From positions 1 to 40,334 of the forward strand of contig DATGLE010000207.1 in NCBI GenBank assembly GCA_035294325.1: a DNA stretch of 40,334 nucleotides, given 5' to 3'. Positions 1-7,358 of this stretch are shown here, one piece after another (the first letter of the stretch is position 1; every line of letters begins with the position of its first letter). The stretch is from DATGLE01 sp035294325 (GTDB taxonomy: Bacteria > Chloroflexota > Ktedonobacteria > Ktedonobacterales > Ktedonobacteraceae). The translations under genes and the position numbers were made by a program. The notes below the pieces were generated by a model. The model saw nothing but the letters and a program-made list of their open reading frames with translations. It ran no database searches and was not told the origin of the DNA.

Positions 1-3000
1 GCGATTTCGTGCAAGATCGCCTGGATCGCTTTGTCGGGCGAGGGGCGGAACTGTCGATCATCCGGCAGCATATTGAGGAGCGGAGAGCGCGCGGCGGCTA
101 TGTGATTATCACCGGCGATGTCGGGCAAGGAAAGAGCAGCATCATCGCCAAAATGATTCAGGACCAGAGTAGAGAGGACACAGCATATCACTTCATCCAA
201 CGCGACCCGGGTCCTGGATACCAGTTCAGCCTCTTGCGCAGCCTCATGGCGCGTCTCGTTCTCAAATATGATCTTCCTGAGTATTATGTCACGGGTGAAA
301 GCTATCCAATTCTACGCGATCTATTTGCCAGACTGTTAGCCGATATCTCCCGTGAAGGGAAACGCGAAGTTATCTATATTGACGGACTTGATCTCCTTGA
401 ATCGGATACGCCAGGCGGACGTGATTTCAGCTTCCTGCCATCCCGGCTTCCACCTGGCATCGTCATCGTCCTGGGGACACGCCCAAACGAAACGTTGCGA
501 CAGGTACAGAACCGCATAGGACCGCAAGCTCCCTATCTATTACTCGGCCTGAGCCGTGAGGATTTTGCTCTCCTGCTGCATCGCCATAAAGTGTCTCTAC
601 CCGTTGCGTTGATCGATAGCCTGTACGGGCGGCTGACCAATAACCCCCTGTATCTCGATCTGGTAGCGCAGGAATTGCGGGCGAGTAGAGGACTGGAAAT
701 AGAGGAACTGATCGCTAGAGTGGCAAGTGACCCGGACGCCATTTTTACCATCACCTTCTCGCGTATGCAGCGCTTGCCCGACTGGTACGATATTATCCGG
801 CCTATTCTGGGTGCCCTGCTCGTCACGCAAGAGCCACTCACAGCTCAGCAGATCGGGCATATCTTTGGGAAAGAAAGCGCCCGTATCAGGACGGGTATTA
901 CGCGTCTCGGTGGCTTATTGAGCCAGGCCGGCCAGCGGAGATATACTCTTTTTCATCCCAAGCTGAAAGATTATCTCCAGCCCGATGAGCCAGAGAGTGA
1001 TATTCAATTCGACGCTGAAGGGGTAGAGGAGCTGCACAAGCAATTCGTGCAGTGGTGCGAACAGGGAACGATACAGCAACTCTGGGAAGCACTTCCCAAC
1101 CCTTCACCACGCGATGATTACCGTGAGTATGCTCGGAGACATTATATTACTCACCTGTATGCCGCTCGACACTATGAGCAGCTCTTTGCCGTCCTGAATG
1201 CTGGAGACTACGAACGGGGCAAACTGCGCTTTGATCCGAGCACGCGCGCGAGTGCAGCAGATCTCATGCTGGGCTGCCAGGCTGCGGCCAGCGCAGTCAC
1301 AACGCTGGCGGAAGGGGAAGGGCGCCTCGCGCACCTGTGGCGCTACACCCTGCTCAGAACCAGCCTGACCACGCGCGCCGACGCCTATCCTGTTGAGGCT
1401 TTCCAGGCATTGCTGGCGCTGAGGAGAGCGCGCGAGGCGCAGGATCTTGCGGAATTGCTGACGCAGCCGGCAAAGAAGCTGGCAGTTCTCACCATTCTGG
1501 CGGAATATCTCTTATGTCAACCTGAACAGGAGATTGAAGGCATACAGCTCTATTCCAGAGTTTACGAGATTGCCCTATCACTTGAGGACAGAGCCGTGCA
1601 GACAGGAGCATTGAGCGATCTGGCGCAAGCGCTTATTCATGCAGGATATCTGGATCGCGCGCAGTCCGTCGCAGTCTCGATAGCCGATAGCGATAAATGG
1701 GCAGAGGCGCTCAATGCTCTCTGCGCTGCCTATGGCGAGCGGAACGACTGGAAGCAGGCTGAGGACGTTGCTCACGAGATACCTGTAGGTGAAGGGCGTG
1801 TCAGAGCCTTGAGTGATCTGGCGGCAAGGCTGGAGCTTGTTCATGAAAAAGAAAAAGCCGGGGCGCTCTGGCACGAGGCAAGTGCGATCATACCCACCGT
1901 AGCAGATGGCAGCCAGCGGGATAGAGCTAGCTATCACCTGGCTCTCTCTTTCATCCGGGCGAAAGAATGTGAGAGAGCCGAAGCAGTGGTGAATTCTATC
2001 GATACTAATGCTGAGAAGATCGACGCATTGTGCCAACTTGCCCTATCCTTCACACAGGAAGGGTTAGTAGCACGAGCAGAGAAAGCCTGGCAAGAGGCAT
2101 GGATGTTGATAAGGGAAGCAGAGGAGCGCGATAAAGCCTACGTCGTCTATGCCATCAGACGGGCACAGGCCGGATTCCATAATGAGGCAGAAACTATCGC
2201 CAAAGGGAGAATCAGGGAACCCGTAGAGAAGATCGCTGTATTCAGCAGTCTGGCCTCCGATCTGGTGAGAAAGGGCCTGTGGGATTATAGCCAGCATATC
2301 ATCGGCCTGATAGCGGAACAATACAACTTCACCGATGTTGCTCCCTCAATGCTGGATACCATTCTCATACGCTTATCTAGCGAACTGGCCCACTATGAGC
2401 AGTGGGCGCAGGCGCAGGAAACTGCACACGCCATTCCGGGGAGAGAGGCACGATGTAGGGCGTTGATGGGAGTCGTGAGCGAATTGGCGCGAGCCGGGCA
2501 AAGTGTGATGGCTCAGGACACCTGGAAAGAAGCTCTGGCTTTGTGTATGGCGCAAACAGACGCGGTTCAGTCCAGTGTAGCGGGTATCCTGGTTTCGGTA
2601 CTGGTAGATGCCGGCCAGGTCGAGCGGGCACAGCAAGTCATTGCAACGCTGCCAGATAAACAAACGAGCGAAAGCGTTATCAAGGAAATGGCAATAGCGT
2701 TGGCACGTGCCGGGAGAATAGCAGAGGCCCACGAAATCGCGAATACAACGATTAATCCACAAAGCAAAGCGAGCATTCAGGAAAGCATCGCTTTGGCGCA
2801 GATGAATGCCGGGCAATTTGAGCAGGCGACAGCTACCGCAGGCTCTATCAGCGAGAGATGGCGCCTGGATGTATTGAGCAAGCTGGTAACAATCTGCTGC
2901 GACCGGCAGCAATGGGATCACGCGGAGCAAATAGCTCACCAGATCTCGCCCGACGCAGTGCAGGCCGGTATACTGAAACAAATTGCCATAGAGCTTGGAC

Positions 3001-3764
3001 GGGCCGGGGAGGAAGCCAGAGCCGATGCGATTGCTCGCTCTATCGGGAACGATTTTGTCAGGGCAGAAGCCTTTTGTGAGCTTGCCATTATTCTTGAGCG
3101 CAGGGGAAACATCAAGGATGCTCAGCGTCTGATACGCAATATCAAAAACCCACGTCTACAAAAAAAGGCTCTCTGTGCTAGCTCGCTGCAAGGACTGTTT
3201 GGCGCAACAGTAGCAGAGTCTATCGCGTTCGATATCGATCCCAGCAAGGAGCGTGATGAAGCGCTGTGCGATGTTGCTGCTGCTTATGGCCGTGAGCATT
3301 CATGGGATAAAGCGGAAAGAATAGCGGGAGAGATCGATGATTCCCAGACGCGAGATGAGGCATGGGGAGCTATAGCCAGTGAGCGCGCCAGAGCCGGGCA
3401 GTGGACAGAAGCTTGCACTGCTTTCGATAGAATACAAAAGGCCAGCCAGCGCATAGCCGTTTTACAAGACTGGGGAATACTACTTGCTGATCCAACAAAT
3501 AAAGAATTCAGAGAGCAAATAGCGCAGCACCTCGACAAAATGAGCGAGAAAGCGAGTCTGCTGATAAGCGTAGCGACTGCCCTGGCACAAGCAGGTCGGT
3601 ATCTTGAGCAAATACACCTTGTTCAACAAGCCTGGTTGCAGACCCGCACAAAAGAGGATTGTCAGTATCTTTTTGCGATGGTCAAAGGGCTATTGCTGCA
3701 CAATCCCGAATTGTGTACCGATTTTTATGATTCCTTTGCATGGGTAGAGACGTTCGTGAGCTAA
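1..3764 (+). CDS. STAND-type P-loop NTPase with TPR-like repeat tail (5' partial)
   Basis: The frame is open to the left edge; the first possible start here is a GTG at base 9, but Asp-Phe codons precede it in frame, so the N-terminus probably lies outside the window. Counting from the GTG: an FVGRGAEL motif near residue 8, Walker A GDVGQGKSS (36-44), a Walker B-like VIYIDGLD near 120 and a sensor-like LGTRP near 160, as in NACHT/NB-ARC STAND ATPases. From about residue 420 to the end there are degenerate helical repeats of roughly 33 residues with the pattern A..A..I....R..AL..LA..L..AG, resembling TPRs. STAND proteins oligomerise on ligand sensing by the repeats and switch on an N-terminal effector. 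Any effector domain (caspase-like, TIR, protease) would be upstream and cannot be seen. Family call firm; role (signalling or defence) inferred. Confidence 0.85.
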   Translation, partial: DFVQDRLDRFVGRGAELSIIRQHIEERRARGGYVIITGDVGQGKSSIIAKMIQDQSREDTAYHFIQRDPGPGYQFSLLRSLMARLVLKYDLPEYYVTGESYPILRDLFARLLADISREGKREVIYIDGLDLLESDTPGGRDFSFLPSRLPPGIVIVLGTRPNETLRQVQNRIGPQAPYLLLGLSREDFALLLHRHKVSLPVALIDSLYGRLTNNPLYLDLVAQELRASRGLEIEELIARVASDPDAIFTITFSRMQRLPDWYDIIRPILGALLVTQEPLTAQQIGHIFGKESARIRTGITRLGGLLSQAGQRRYTLFHPKLKDYLQPDEPESDIQFDAEGVEELHKQFVQWCEQGTIQQLWEALPNPSPRDDYREYARRHYITHLYAARHYEQLFAVLNAGDYERGKLRFDPSTRASAADLMLGCQAAASAVTTLAEGEGRLAHLWRYTLLRTSLTTRADAYPVEAFQALLALRRAREAQDLAELLTQPAKKLAVLTILAEYLLCQPEQEIEGIQLYSRVYEIALSLEDRAVQTGALSDLAQALIHAGYLDRAQSVAVSIADSDKWAEALNALCAAYGERNDWKQAEDVAHEIPVGEGRVRALSDLAARLELVHEKEKAGALWHEASAIIPTVADGSQRDRASYHLALSFIRAKECERAEAVVNSIDTNAEKIDALCQLALSFTQEGLVARAEKAWQEAWMLIREAEERDKAYVVYAIRRAQAGFHNEAETIAKGRIREPVEKIAVFSSLASDLVRKGLWDYSQHIIGLIAEQYNFTDVAPSMLDTILIRLSSELAHYEQWAQAQETAHAIPGREARCRALMGVVSELARAGQSVMAQDTWKEALALCMAQTDAVQSSVAGILVSVLVDAGQVERAQQVIATLPDKQTSESVIKEMAIALARAGRIAEAHEIANTTINPQSKASIQESIALAQMNAGQFEQATATAGSISERWRLDVLSKLVTICCDRQQWDHAEQIAHQISPDAVQAGILKQIAIELGRAGEEARADAIARSIGNDFVRAEAFCELAIILERRGNIKDAQRLIRNIKNPRLQKKALCASSLQGLFGATVAESIAFDIDPSKERDEALCDVAAAYGREHSWDKAERIAGEIDDSQTRDEAWGAIASERARAGQWTEACTAFDRIQKASQRIAVLQDWGILLADPTNKEFREQIAQHLDKMSEKASLLISVATALAQAGRYLEQIHLVQQAWLQTRTKEDCQYLFAMVKGLLLHNPELCTDFYDSFAWVETFVS

Positions 3765-3788
3765 TAATTGAGAATACAGATAGAGAGA

Positions 3789-3819
3789 GCAGTGCAACGG
3801 ATCGCATCCGCTGCACTGC
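3789..3819 (+). terminator. hairpin terminator after the STAND ATPase
   Basis: Two 13-base arms (GCAGTGCAACGGA and its complement with one mismatch) around a 5-base loop, 25 bases after the stop codon. There is no long T run, so efficiency is uncertain. Confidence 0.5.
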
Positions 3820-3881
3820 CTTAGATTTCTCGTAGCACTAACTATCCTTGTTAGGGGCTTGTCAATAAGATTACAAGCCGC

Positions 3882-4082
3882 CTATGCCTGCTCCTCCTTA
3901 CGCTCAATAGCGATATGCATGCCTTCGAGCTGATGAGCCAGGTGAGGATGGTCGGCATAGAACACAAGCAACGCTTGAAGATCTCCCTGGAAAGTGAATT
4001 GCTGACCGTCCCTGCTTGTGATGTGGAGGACGGTGTTCGTGCTTTGTGACTTTGGCTGCTCTACTTGCTGGTCTTCTCGCAT
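3882..4082 (-). CDS. small hypothetical protein, 66 aa
   Basis: Not recognised. A short acidic protein with a central stretch (VLHITSRDGQQFTFQGDL) that reads like a pair of beta strands and a charged C-terminus. The ATG is preceded by a good Shine-Dalgarno (GAAAGGAAAT about 6 bases upstream on the minus strand). It lies 89 bases downstream of the 4-TM/HTH gene on the same strand and ends the three-gene minus-strand cluster. Strand, RBS and spacing support a real gene; no function can be given. Confidence 0.55.
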   Translation of the reverse strand: MREDQQVEQPKSQSTNTVLHITSRDGQQFTFQGDLQALLVFYADHPHLAHQLEGMHIAIERKEEQA

Positions 4083-4171
4083 GATCTATTTCCTTTCAAT
4101 ACATTGCCATTTTTACGTCTAAGGAACGCGGCCACACCTGGCCTTTGTAGAGGGCTGCAAACGCCACATTC

Positions 4172-5116
4172 TCATCCAGCTTCTGAGGAGGCTGGATGCC
4201 GTTCCCGGAGCCACTGGTTGCACGTCACTCGGTGGACGTGCGCCTGCTTTGCCAGGGCGCGACCAGAGATGCGCTGACCAGCAGCTTGCAACTCCTGGTA
4301 GGCGCGTGACAGTCTGGCCTCCTGCGACTCTTCATCGGCAGCGTCGGTTTCTTGTTCGGTCCTGGTGGCAGGACTGGCTGCGCTCGCTGCTGTGGTTGAT
4401 ACCAGCAAGGGAAGCTCCTGCGCTCCTGTCTCCTCTGTCACTGTTGTCGCGCCCCGCTGAGTCAGCGCCTGGGCGAGTTGCGTCAGCGCTTCAGGTGAAA
4501 GGTACAGGGAGAGTATCCTTGCTACGTCGTTCGCTGAGGCGTCCTGGTTCGCAACAACCGTGTTATTGGGTGCTGTCGCCTGGGGAGAGGCAGCAGAGCA
4601 GGGCTGTGCTTCCGGTTGGTAGAGTTCCTTGAAGGAGACATCTTTGAGCCGGCTCATCATCACAAAACCAACCACGGCCACGGCTCGCAGCGTGGTCAGG
4701 ATTTTCACGTCCAGCCCCACCTGGCTCATCGCGCCAGAGATCGAGAGGTGTAAGGCATGGCTGAAGGTATCGACGTTGGTGATCGTGCCGGCTACGATAG
4801 CCAGCAGGAGCGTCAGCAGGCCGTACAGGATGGCTTTGAGCCAATCGCGCTGCTTGATACAGTGAAAAATGGCATAGAAAGTAATGCCCAGGCTGCTATC
4901 GATAGCCAGCGCCTGCGCCCAGGCCCAGGCGTAGGCCAGGCTCGTGTTCTTTCCCATCACGTTGCCGTCGGTCAGGAAGTTGGCGGTGCTCACGACCAGG
5001 CCGGCAGCCAGCAGCAGTTCGGAGGTCTTGGCCGTGAAGGTAAAGAGAAATTTGATGCACTCCTCGTACCAGTGGAGGGTAGCGAAGGCGTGCAGGCTCT
5101 TCTTACTCAGGTTCAT
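4172..5116 (-). CDS. membrane protein with four TM helices and C-terminal HTH (SpdB/DUF2637-like architecture)
   Basis: 314 aa. The N-terminal half has about four hydrophobic helices (around residues 33-50, 63-85, 92-115 and 140-160). A Pro/Ala/Thr/Glu-rich linker follows, then a C-terminal segment near 270-310 (ISGRALAKQAHVHRVTCNQW) that reads as a helix-turn-helix. Membrane helices plus a C-terminal HTH is the layout of actinobacterial SpdB/DUF2637 proteins, encoded on conjugative plasmids and integrative elements; the match is by architecture, not a clear sequence family. It follows the excisionase-like gene on the same strand, supporting origin in an integrated element. Role in DNA transfer or copy control is inferred only. 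Confidence 0.6.
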   Translation of the reverse strand: MNLSKKSLHAFATLHWYEECIKFLFTFTAKTSELLLAAGLVVSTANFLTDGNVMGKNTSLAYAWAWAQALAIDSSLGITFYAIFHCIKQRDWLKAILYGLLTLLLAIVAGTITNVDTFSHALHLSISGAMSQVGLDVKILTTLRAVAVVGFVMMSRLKDVSFKELYQPEAQPCSAASPQATAPNNTVVANQDASANDVARILSLYLSPEALTQLAQALTQRGATTVTEETGAQELPLLVSTTAASAASPATRTEQETDAADEESQEARLSRAYQELQAAGQRISGRALAKQAHVHRVTCNQWLRERHPASSEAG

Positions 5117-5283
5117 GGTGTGCTCACTTTTCTATCGGAACCATGTGGATCGGTCAGAGTTATCCGAGCTTGTACCACAGGGCGAACATCTTCTCGTATT
5201 CAGATGGAAGCTATGCGATGGATGAGGGAGAAGCCTGCATGCTCCGCACGAAAACCCTATGGAGCACGCAGGCTTTCCAGGAG

Positions 5284-5496
5284 CTACTTCGCCGCCTGCT
5301 CTTGCGCTTCACGTGCCTCGATCCATTTCTGGAGGGAGGCGGCGGAGACGCGGATGGCGCGACCAAAATGAATGGTTGGCAATCCTGCGGTGGCGATGAG
5401 CTTGTAGATCTCGGCACGGCAGAGTCCCAGGCTCTGAGCGACCTGGGGGATGGTCAACAGCAAGGGCTGTGATCCTCCGTCAGTGCGCTGTTCCAT
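5284..5496 (-). CDS. excisionase-type MerR-like HTH protein
   Basis: 70 aa from the ATG at 5496, chosen because AAGGAGGAG sits just upstream; a longer upstream reading has no RBS. The sequence LTIPQVAQSLGLCRAEIYKL followed by the wing GLPTIHFGRAIRVS and LQKWIEARE is the classic helix-turn-helix_17/excisionase domain, in which a winged HTH binds att-site DNA or acts as a small regulator. It heads the minus-strand cluster with the 4-TM/HTH gene about 170 bases downstream. No integrase is present in the window, so either the element is a remnant or this is a stand-alone regulator. Confidence 0.8.
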   Translation of the reverse strand: MEQRTDGGSQPLLLTIPQVAQSLGLCRAEIYKLIATAGLPTIHFGRAIRVSAASLQKWIEAREAQEQAAK

Positions 5497-5785
5497 ACAA
5501 TGCTCCTCCTTACGTATAACAAGAACGACACCCGATAGAGAGCAAGAGGTCCGATAGACGGATACAGCTCTCCAACGGGTATAAGTGTACCTGTCTGATT
5601 GCACGAGAGGAAAGGCAAGTGTGCTCGTCTTTTCGCGATACTTTCGGTTGACAATAGCTTCCCTGCATCGTCAATAAGTATGAGAGGGGGACCTCTATTG
5701 CGAGATTATTGGATAGACTCGCTGCTGCCGTGGCTTGAAAATGTAGCAACGCATGTAGCAACACCCAAAGGCTACCATACGTTCC

Positions 5786-5806
5786 GATTATCCCTGATAG
5801 ATAATC
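5786..5806. promoter_or_regulatory. inverted repeat, possible operator or att-site arm
   Basis: GATTATC and GATAATC form 7-base arms around CCTGATA. The position, about 290 bp upstream of the excisionase-like gene and next to a 10-bp direct repeat, would suit a recombinase or excisionase binding site. There is no other support. Confidence 0.25.
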
Positions 5807-6054
5807 CAGGGAGATTTTGAGCGTGATATGGACAGTGGTATACACCTGTAAGTAACGTCTGCCGTATCTGCCCCTTGGCATTTTTTGGTGCGAGGCTTCT
5901 CTATCTCCTGACTTCCCTGTTTCCCGGTGGACAGCGCAGCGTCCATGACCTGCTCTCTGGCATCTGTACCACTCGTATCATAGTGAGACGCCCTGAGAAA
6001 ATACCTGCCTGATGGAGTGGTAATGAATGATTAGCGCCAATCTGCCAGAGGAAA

Positions 6055-6092
6055 AAGGAAATGGGCGGACAACGTTGTCCGCCCATTTCCTT
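6055..6092 (-). terminator. perfect 19-bp palindrome, terminator of the acetate transporter gene
   Basis: AAGGAAATGGGCGGACAAC is followed at once by its exact complement. Read on the minus strand the hairpin is followed by a short T-rich tract (CTTTTTCC), as in an intrinsic terminator, about 140 bases after the transporter stop codon. Confidence 0.6.
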
Positions 6093-6228
6093 AACTAACG
6101 AAAGAGCCAGTTGCGGAGAAGGAGCCTGTTTTACTTACTAGCAGCGACAAAGCCTGTCATATAGGCAGGAGTTGCGGTCTTCCTTAGAGAGGAACTGAGA
6201 ACTTCCTTCTCCAACAACGCTGCGCGCC

Positions 6229-6894
6229 TTACTCGATGGCCGCAATACGCTCTCCCAATGGCAGCCTGAAGAACGCCCGGCGAGTCTCCGAGCCGAGGAT
6301 ACTGGCAATCGCCGCGATCCAGCTAAACAGCCCACAGGCAACTGCCACCCAACCTCCCGCTATCACCAGGGGTCTTGCAGCGGTAAGGAAGCCGATGGTT
6401 AGCAGCAGGTAGGCCACAAAGAGCAGGGCCATCATGATTACTAACGAGGCGTTCGTCCTCAGCGTCCCGAGCAATAACACACCCGAGAAAATCGTCCAGC
6501 AGAGGAAGAGCAGCCCCAGGAAACCGGTCAGCAGAGCAACGCCTGTCAGATTAAGCAGAATGCCGAAGCTCAGGATGAAGACCAGGCCCAGGGCAGTAAT
6601 AAAACCGCCATACGAAGTGAAGATGGTCGCTGTCAGCATGGAGTTCTTGCGATACTCCCACATACCCGCCAGGACCATGATGATGCCAGCTATCAGTAAC
6701 ACCGCCCCGATAGGTATGTGCAGCCGTAGCGCGGCATACGGAACGATAAAGCCCGCATAGTAACAGCCGATAATAGCCGTAACAAACGCGAGAACGTTCA
6801 ATCCCAGCGGCGCCGGGCTGGCAATCGGTGGAAATGCATTCTCTCGCGCGACTTCATGCGGTTCCGGTTGATTCGGTACTGTGTACTGTGCCAT
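6229..6894 (-). CDS. acetate uptake transporter, GPR1/FUN34/YaaH (SatP) family
   Basis: 221 aa. After a short polar N-terminus the family signature SPAPLGLNVLAF (usually NPAPLGL) sits near residue 27, followed by six hydrophobic helices spanning about residues 32-205. Length and topology match bacterial SatP/YaaH, hexameric inner-membrane channels that take up acetate and succinate. The start is supported by an RBS-like GAAAAGGAGAAG just upstream. It stands alone on its strand, divergent from the glycogen-debranching-type gene, with an own terminator-like palindrome downstream. Substrate is by family; acetate is most likely. Confidence 0.88.
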   Translation of the reverse strand: MAQYTVPNQPEPHEVARENAFPPIASPAPLGLNVLAFVTAIIGCYYAGFIVPYAALRLHIPIGAVLLIAGIIMVLAGMWEYRKNSMLTATIFTSYGGFITALGLVFILSFGILLNLTGVALLTGFLGLLFLCWTIFSGVLLLGTLRTNASLVIMMALLFVAYLLLTIGFLTAARPLVIAGGWVAVACGLFSWIAAIASILGSETRRAFFRLPLGERIAAIE

Positions 6895-7229
6895 GACAAC
6901 TTCTCCTTTTCTTCAATGACCGCAATCATTGCTGATTCATGTGCTTTGTCACTGTACTTCTATATATCAACACGTTTTTTTGGGTTAGAAAATGGTCAGA
7001 GCAAGTTTAAGAATTCCTGAGAAAGCTTTAGAGAAGGTTAAGCATACTCGTCCGCCGCTATGTACTACCATTTCCTGTTCAGAGAGAGAGCATGTTACAT
7101 CTTTTCCCAACTCACGTTTAGGTAAACATAAGGTAATGAACTCAGCAGTGCCTGAAAAGCTGGCGCGACTCACCCACGCGGGAGAGTCGCCTTTGTCTTA
7201 TCAGGGCAGCTACATTCATATCCTGGAAT

Positions 7230-7257
7230 TATTACCATTCGTACAATTCTGGTAATA
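7230..7257. promoter_or_regulatory. operator-like inverted repeat upstream of the debranching-type gene
   Basis: TATTACCA and TGGTAATA are exact 8-base arms 12 bases apart, about 100 bp before the gene start and in the gap shared with the acetate transporter. The size suits a dimeric repressor; no regulator can be named. Confidence 0.4.
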
Positions 7258-7290
7258 GTATTCAGTCAAGGTTGAGGAGAGAAGGTGATG

Positions 7291-7340
7291 CAGGGACCTC
7301 CCCGCACCCTGCCAGGGGCTGGCGCCCCTGGACCCCGCCT
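7291..7340 (+). repeat. GC-rich short repeat (type 2), copy 1
   Basis: Two nested inverted repeats: AGGGGC...GCCCCT and GGGAC...GTCC-like halves, with the phrase CACCCTGCCAGGGGC. A related sequence lies at 22044-22092 with the same order of blocks. It separates a strong RBS-like GGAGAGAAGGTGATG (7276-7290) from the present start at 7359. Confidence 0.5.
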
Positions 7341-7358
7341 CAATAGAAAGAACTTGTC

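Larger units (their letters stand above)
5497..6228. other. 732-bp gap: possible element boundary
   Basis: No convincing gene. It holds the RBS region of the excisionase-like gene, a direct repeat ATGTAGCAAC (5741-5750 and 5753-5762, 12-base period), an inverted repeat at 5786-5806, and a perfect palindrome at 6055-6092. Reading frames of up to 123 codons here have low-complexity, unfamiliar products and no RBS. Confidence 0.5.
6895..7358. other. 464-bp divergent gap with hairpins
   Basis: No convincing gene. It contains a hairpin (GCGACTC at 7165-7171, GAGTCGC at 7184-7190, then CTTTGTCT) that could end or attenuate rightward transcription, an operator-like inverted repeat at 7230-7257, and a GC-rich repeat at 7291-7340 just before the next gene. 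Confidence 0.5.

Noticed and set aside
5599..5820. 73-codon plus-strand frame near the excisionase-like gene
   Set aside because: No RBS, no recognisable motif; a remnant of an integrase was considered but no catalytic motif is seen.
6138..6341. 67-codon minus-strand frame at the end of the acetate transporter gene
   Set aside because: Overlaps the transporter in another frame, no RBS or motif.
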